DNA of 35,587 nt from Cytophagales bacterium (GTDB taxonomy: Bacteria; Bacteroidota; Bacteroidia; Cytophagales; Cyclobacteriaceae). The DNA is taken from the NCBI GenBank assembly GCA_027317105.1, contig DAHVFH010000009.1, positions 1 through 35,587 of the forward strand, read 5' to 3'. The position numbers were made by a program, and so were the translations under genes. Shown one piece after another: positions 34,747-35,587 of the stretch (position 1 is its first letter; the number at the start of each line of letters is the position of its first letter). The notes under the pieces are model-generated. The model searched no databases and was not told the origin of the DNA. It saw only the letters and a list, made by a program, of their open reading frames with translations.

Positions 34747-35587
34747 ATGAAGAATTTTGTTTTGTTCTTTTCAATTCTTTTTTTACTAAAAGATGTATCG
34801 GCCCAAGATTATAAATGGGAAACTATTCCAATCGATGTAAAGTCAAGCTTTCGCGCCCTTTCGGTAATCGATGACCATGCTGCCTGGGTTGCGGGTAGCA
34901 AAGGATGGATTGGCCGTAGTATCGATGGAGGTAAAGGTTGGTCTTTTCAACAAGTAAAAAATTTTGAAGCGCTTGATTTCCGTTCGGTATATGGATTTGA
35001 TTCTTTAACTGCAATAATTGCCAATGCCGGATCACCCGCCTATTTATTTCGAACGACCGATGGAGGAAAAACATGGCAATCGGTTTATCAAAATGAAAGC
35101 AAAGATGCCTTTGTGGACGGCCTTGATTTTTGGAACGACAAAAAAGGAATAGCGTATGGCGACCCCATCGATAGCAAAATGCTGTTGATAGAATCGAAAG
35201 ATGGTGGAATCACCTGGCGGGAGTTTCCTGAAAATCAAAGGCCAACACTTAATCCTGGCGAAGCCTCTTTCGCAGCAAGTGGAACAGGGATTCGTTGTTT
35301 TAACAAAACTCAAACTGTCATTACGACTGGCGGCAAAGTGTCGCGTCTGTGGCGATCGAATAACGAGGGCAAAACTTGGAAGTCCACTGGCCTTCCAATC
35401 ATTCAGGGTGAGGAAAGCACAGGGGCATTCTCCTCGGTGTTTTGGAAAAACAAATATGCCGCGGTTGTGGGTGGCGATTTCAAAAATGATTCCTTAACAG
35501 GAAAGCATGCGTATAGCACTTTCGATAATGGCAAGACTTGGGTATTACCTTTGCGCCCTACTCGGGGATTGCGTGAATGTGTTGAAT
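34747..35587 (+). CDS. Secreted BNR/YCF48-like beta-propeller protein (3' end cut by window)
   Basis: An open frame starts at ATG 34747, four bases after the uvrB stop, and runs off the right edge: 280 codons with no stop. It begins with a signal peptide (from MKNFVLFFSILFLL to DVSAQ). BNR/Asp-box repeats follow: RSIDGGKGW, RTTDGGKTW, ESKDGGITW, RSNNEGKTW and STFDNGKTW. This matches the YCF48-like or sialidase-like propeller proteins of Bacteroidota, often annotated as oxidoreductases without evidence. The likely site is periplasm or cell surface. Asp-boxes are structural, so no enzyme activity follows. The remaining C-terminal part lies outside the window. Confidence 0.88.
   Translation, partial: MKNFVLFFSILFLLKDVSAQDYKWETIPIDVKSSFRALSVIDDHAAWVAGSKGWIGRSIDGGKGWSFQQVKNFEALDFRSVYGFDSLTAIIANAGSPAYLFRTTDGGKTWQSVYQNESKDAFVDGLDFWNDKKGIAYGDPIDSKMLLIESKDGGITWREFPENQRPTLNPGEASFAASGTGIRCFNKTQTVITTGGKVSRLWRSNNEGKTWKSTGLPIIQGEESTGAFSSVFWKNKYAAVVGGDFKNDSLTGKHAYSTFDNGKTWVLPLRPTRGLRECVE

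Overview
The window looks like chromosomal DNA of a member of the Bacteroidota, most likely Cytophagales-like. The reasons are a SusC/SusD pair, an FG-GAP/ASPIC lipoprotein, a two-ExbD TonB operon, an outer-membrane beta-barrel with a carboxypeptidase-regulatory-like domain, A/T-rich leaders without clear Shine-Dalgarno sequences, several TAnnTTTG-type -7 promoter boxes, and a phosphosulfolactate synthase homologue, which fits a lineage that makes sulfonolipids. No 16S rRNA or other strong taxonomic marker is present, so the genus is open. I saw no tRNA, rRNA, CRISPR array, transposase or prophage gene.

Layout. (1) 1-8059, minus strand: a nutrient-uptake block. It holds an FG-GAP/ASPIC surface lipoprotein cut by the left edge, then a SusD lipoprotein and its SusC TonB-dependent transporter. 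The 618-base gap upstream of susC carries two LacI-type operators about 85 bp apart and a perfect 21-bp tandem duplication. (2) 8678-9699, plus: a DedA membrane protein and a small uncharacterised membrane protein. (3) 9817-15597, plus: an energy-transduction operon, exbB-exbD-exbD-tonB-(65-aa protein)-(PstS-like lipoprotein)-(TPR protein), closed by a strong hairpin terminator. (4) 15756-16798: a second ExbB/ExbD pair without its own TonB. (5) 16805-18555, minus: a LytS/LytTR-type two-component system, divergent from a large outer-membrane beta-barrel protein (18827-21760) with an unusual C-terminal domain. (6) 22010-23194, minus: HflX GTPase. (7) 23358-29377, plus: a polysaccharide export block made of a GT4 glycosyltransferase, a Wza-like export lipoprotein, a Wzc-like tyrosine kinase/co-polymerase, a CpsB-type PHP phosphatase and an extended SDR. 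(8) 29482-35587, plus: TPR protein, phosphosulfolactate synthase, shikimate dehydrogenase, UvrB and a truncated beta-propeller-like secreted protein.

How the parts fit. The ExbB/ExbD/TonB machinery supplies the energy that the SusC transporter needs, so uptake and its power source lie about 2 kb apart. The FG-GAP lipoprotein probably sits with SusC/SusD at the cell surface. Wza, Wzc and CpsB form a phospho-regulated capsule or exopolysaccharide export module. The phosphosulfolactate synthase suggests sulfonate or sulfonolipid metabolism. The most interesting leads are the looping-compatible LacI operator pair, the twin TTAC-N6-GTAA dyads overlapping a candidate capsule promoter, G7 tracts placed where slippage would switch off DedA or remove the C-terminal domain of the barrel protein, and the PstS-like lipoprotein locked into a TonB operon. 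I found no clearly new multi-gene system.
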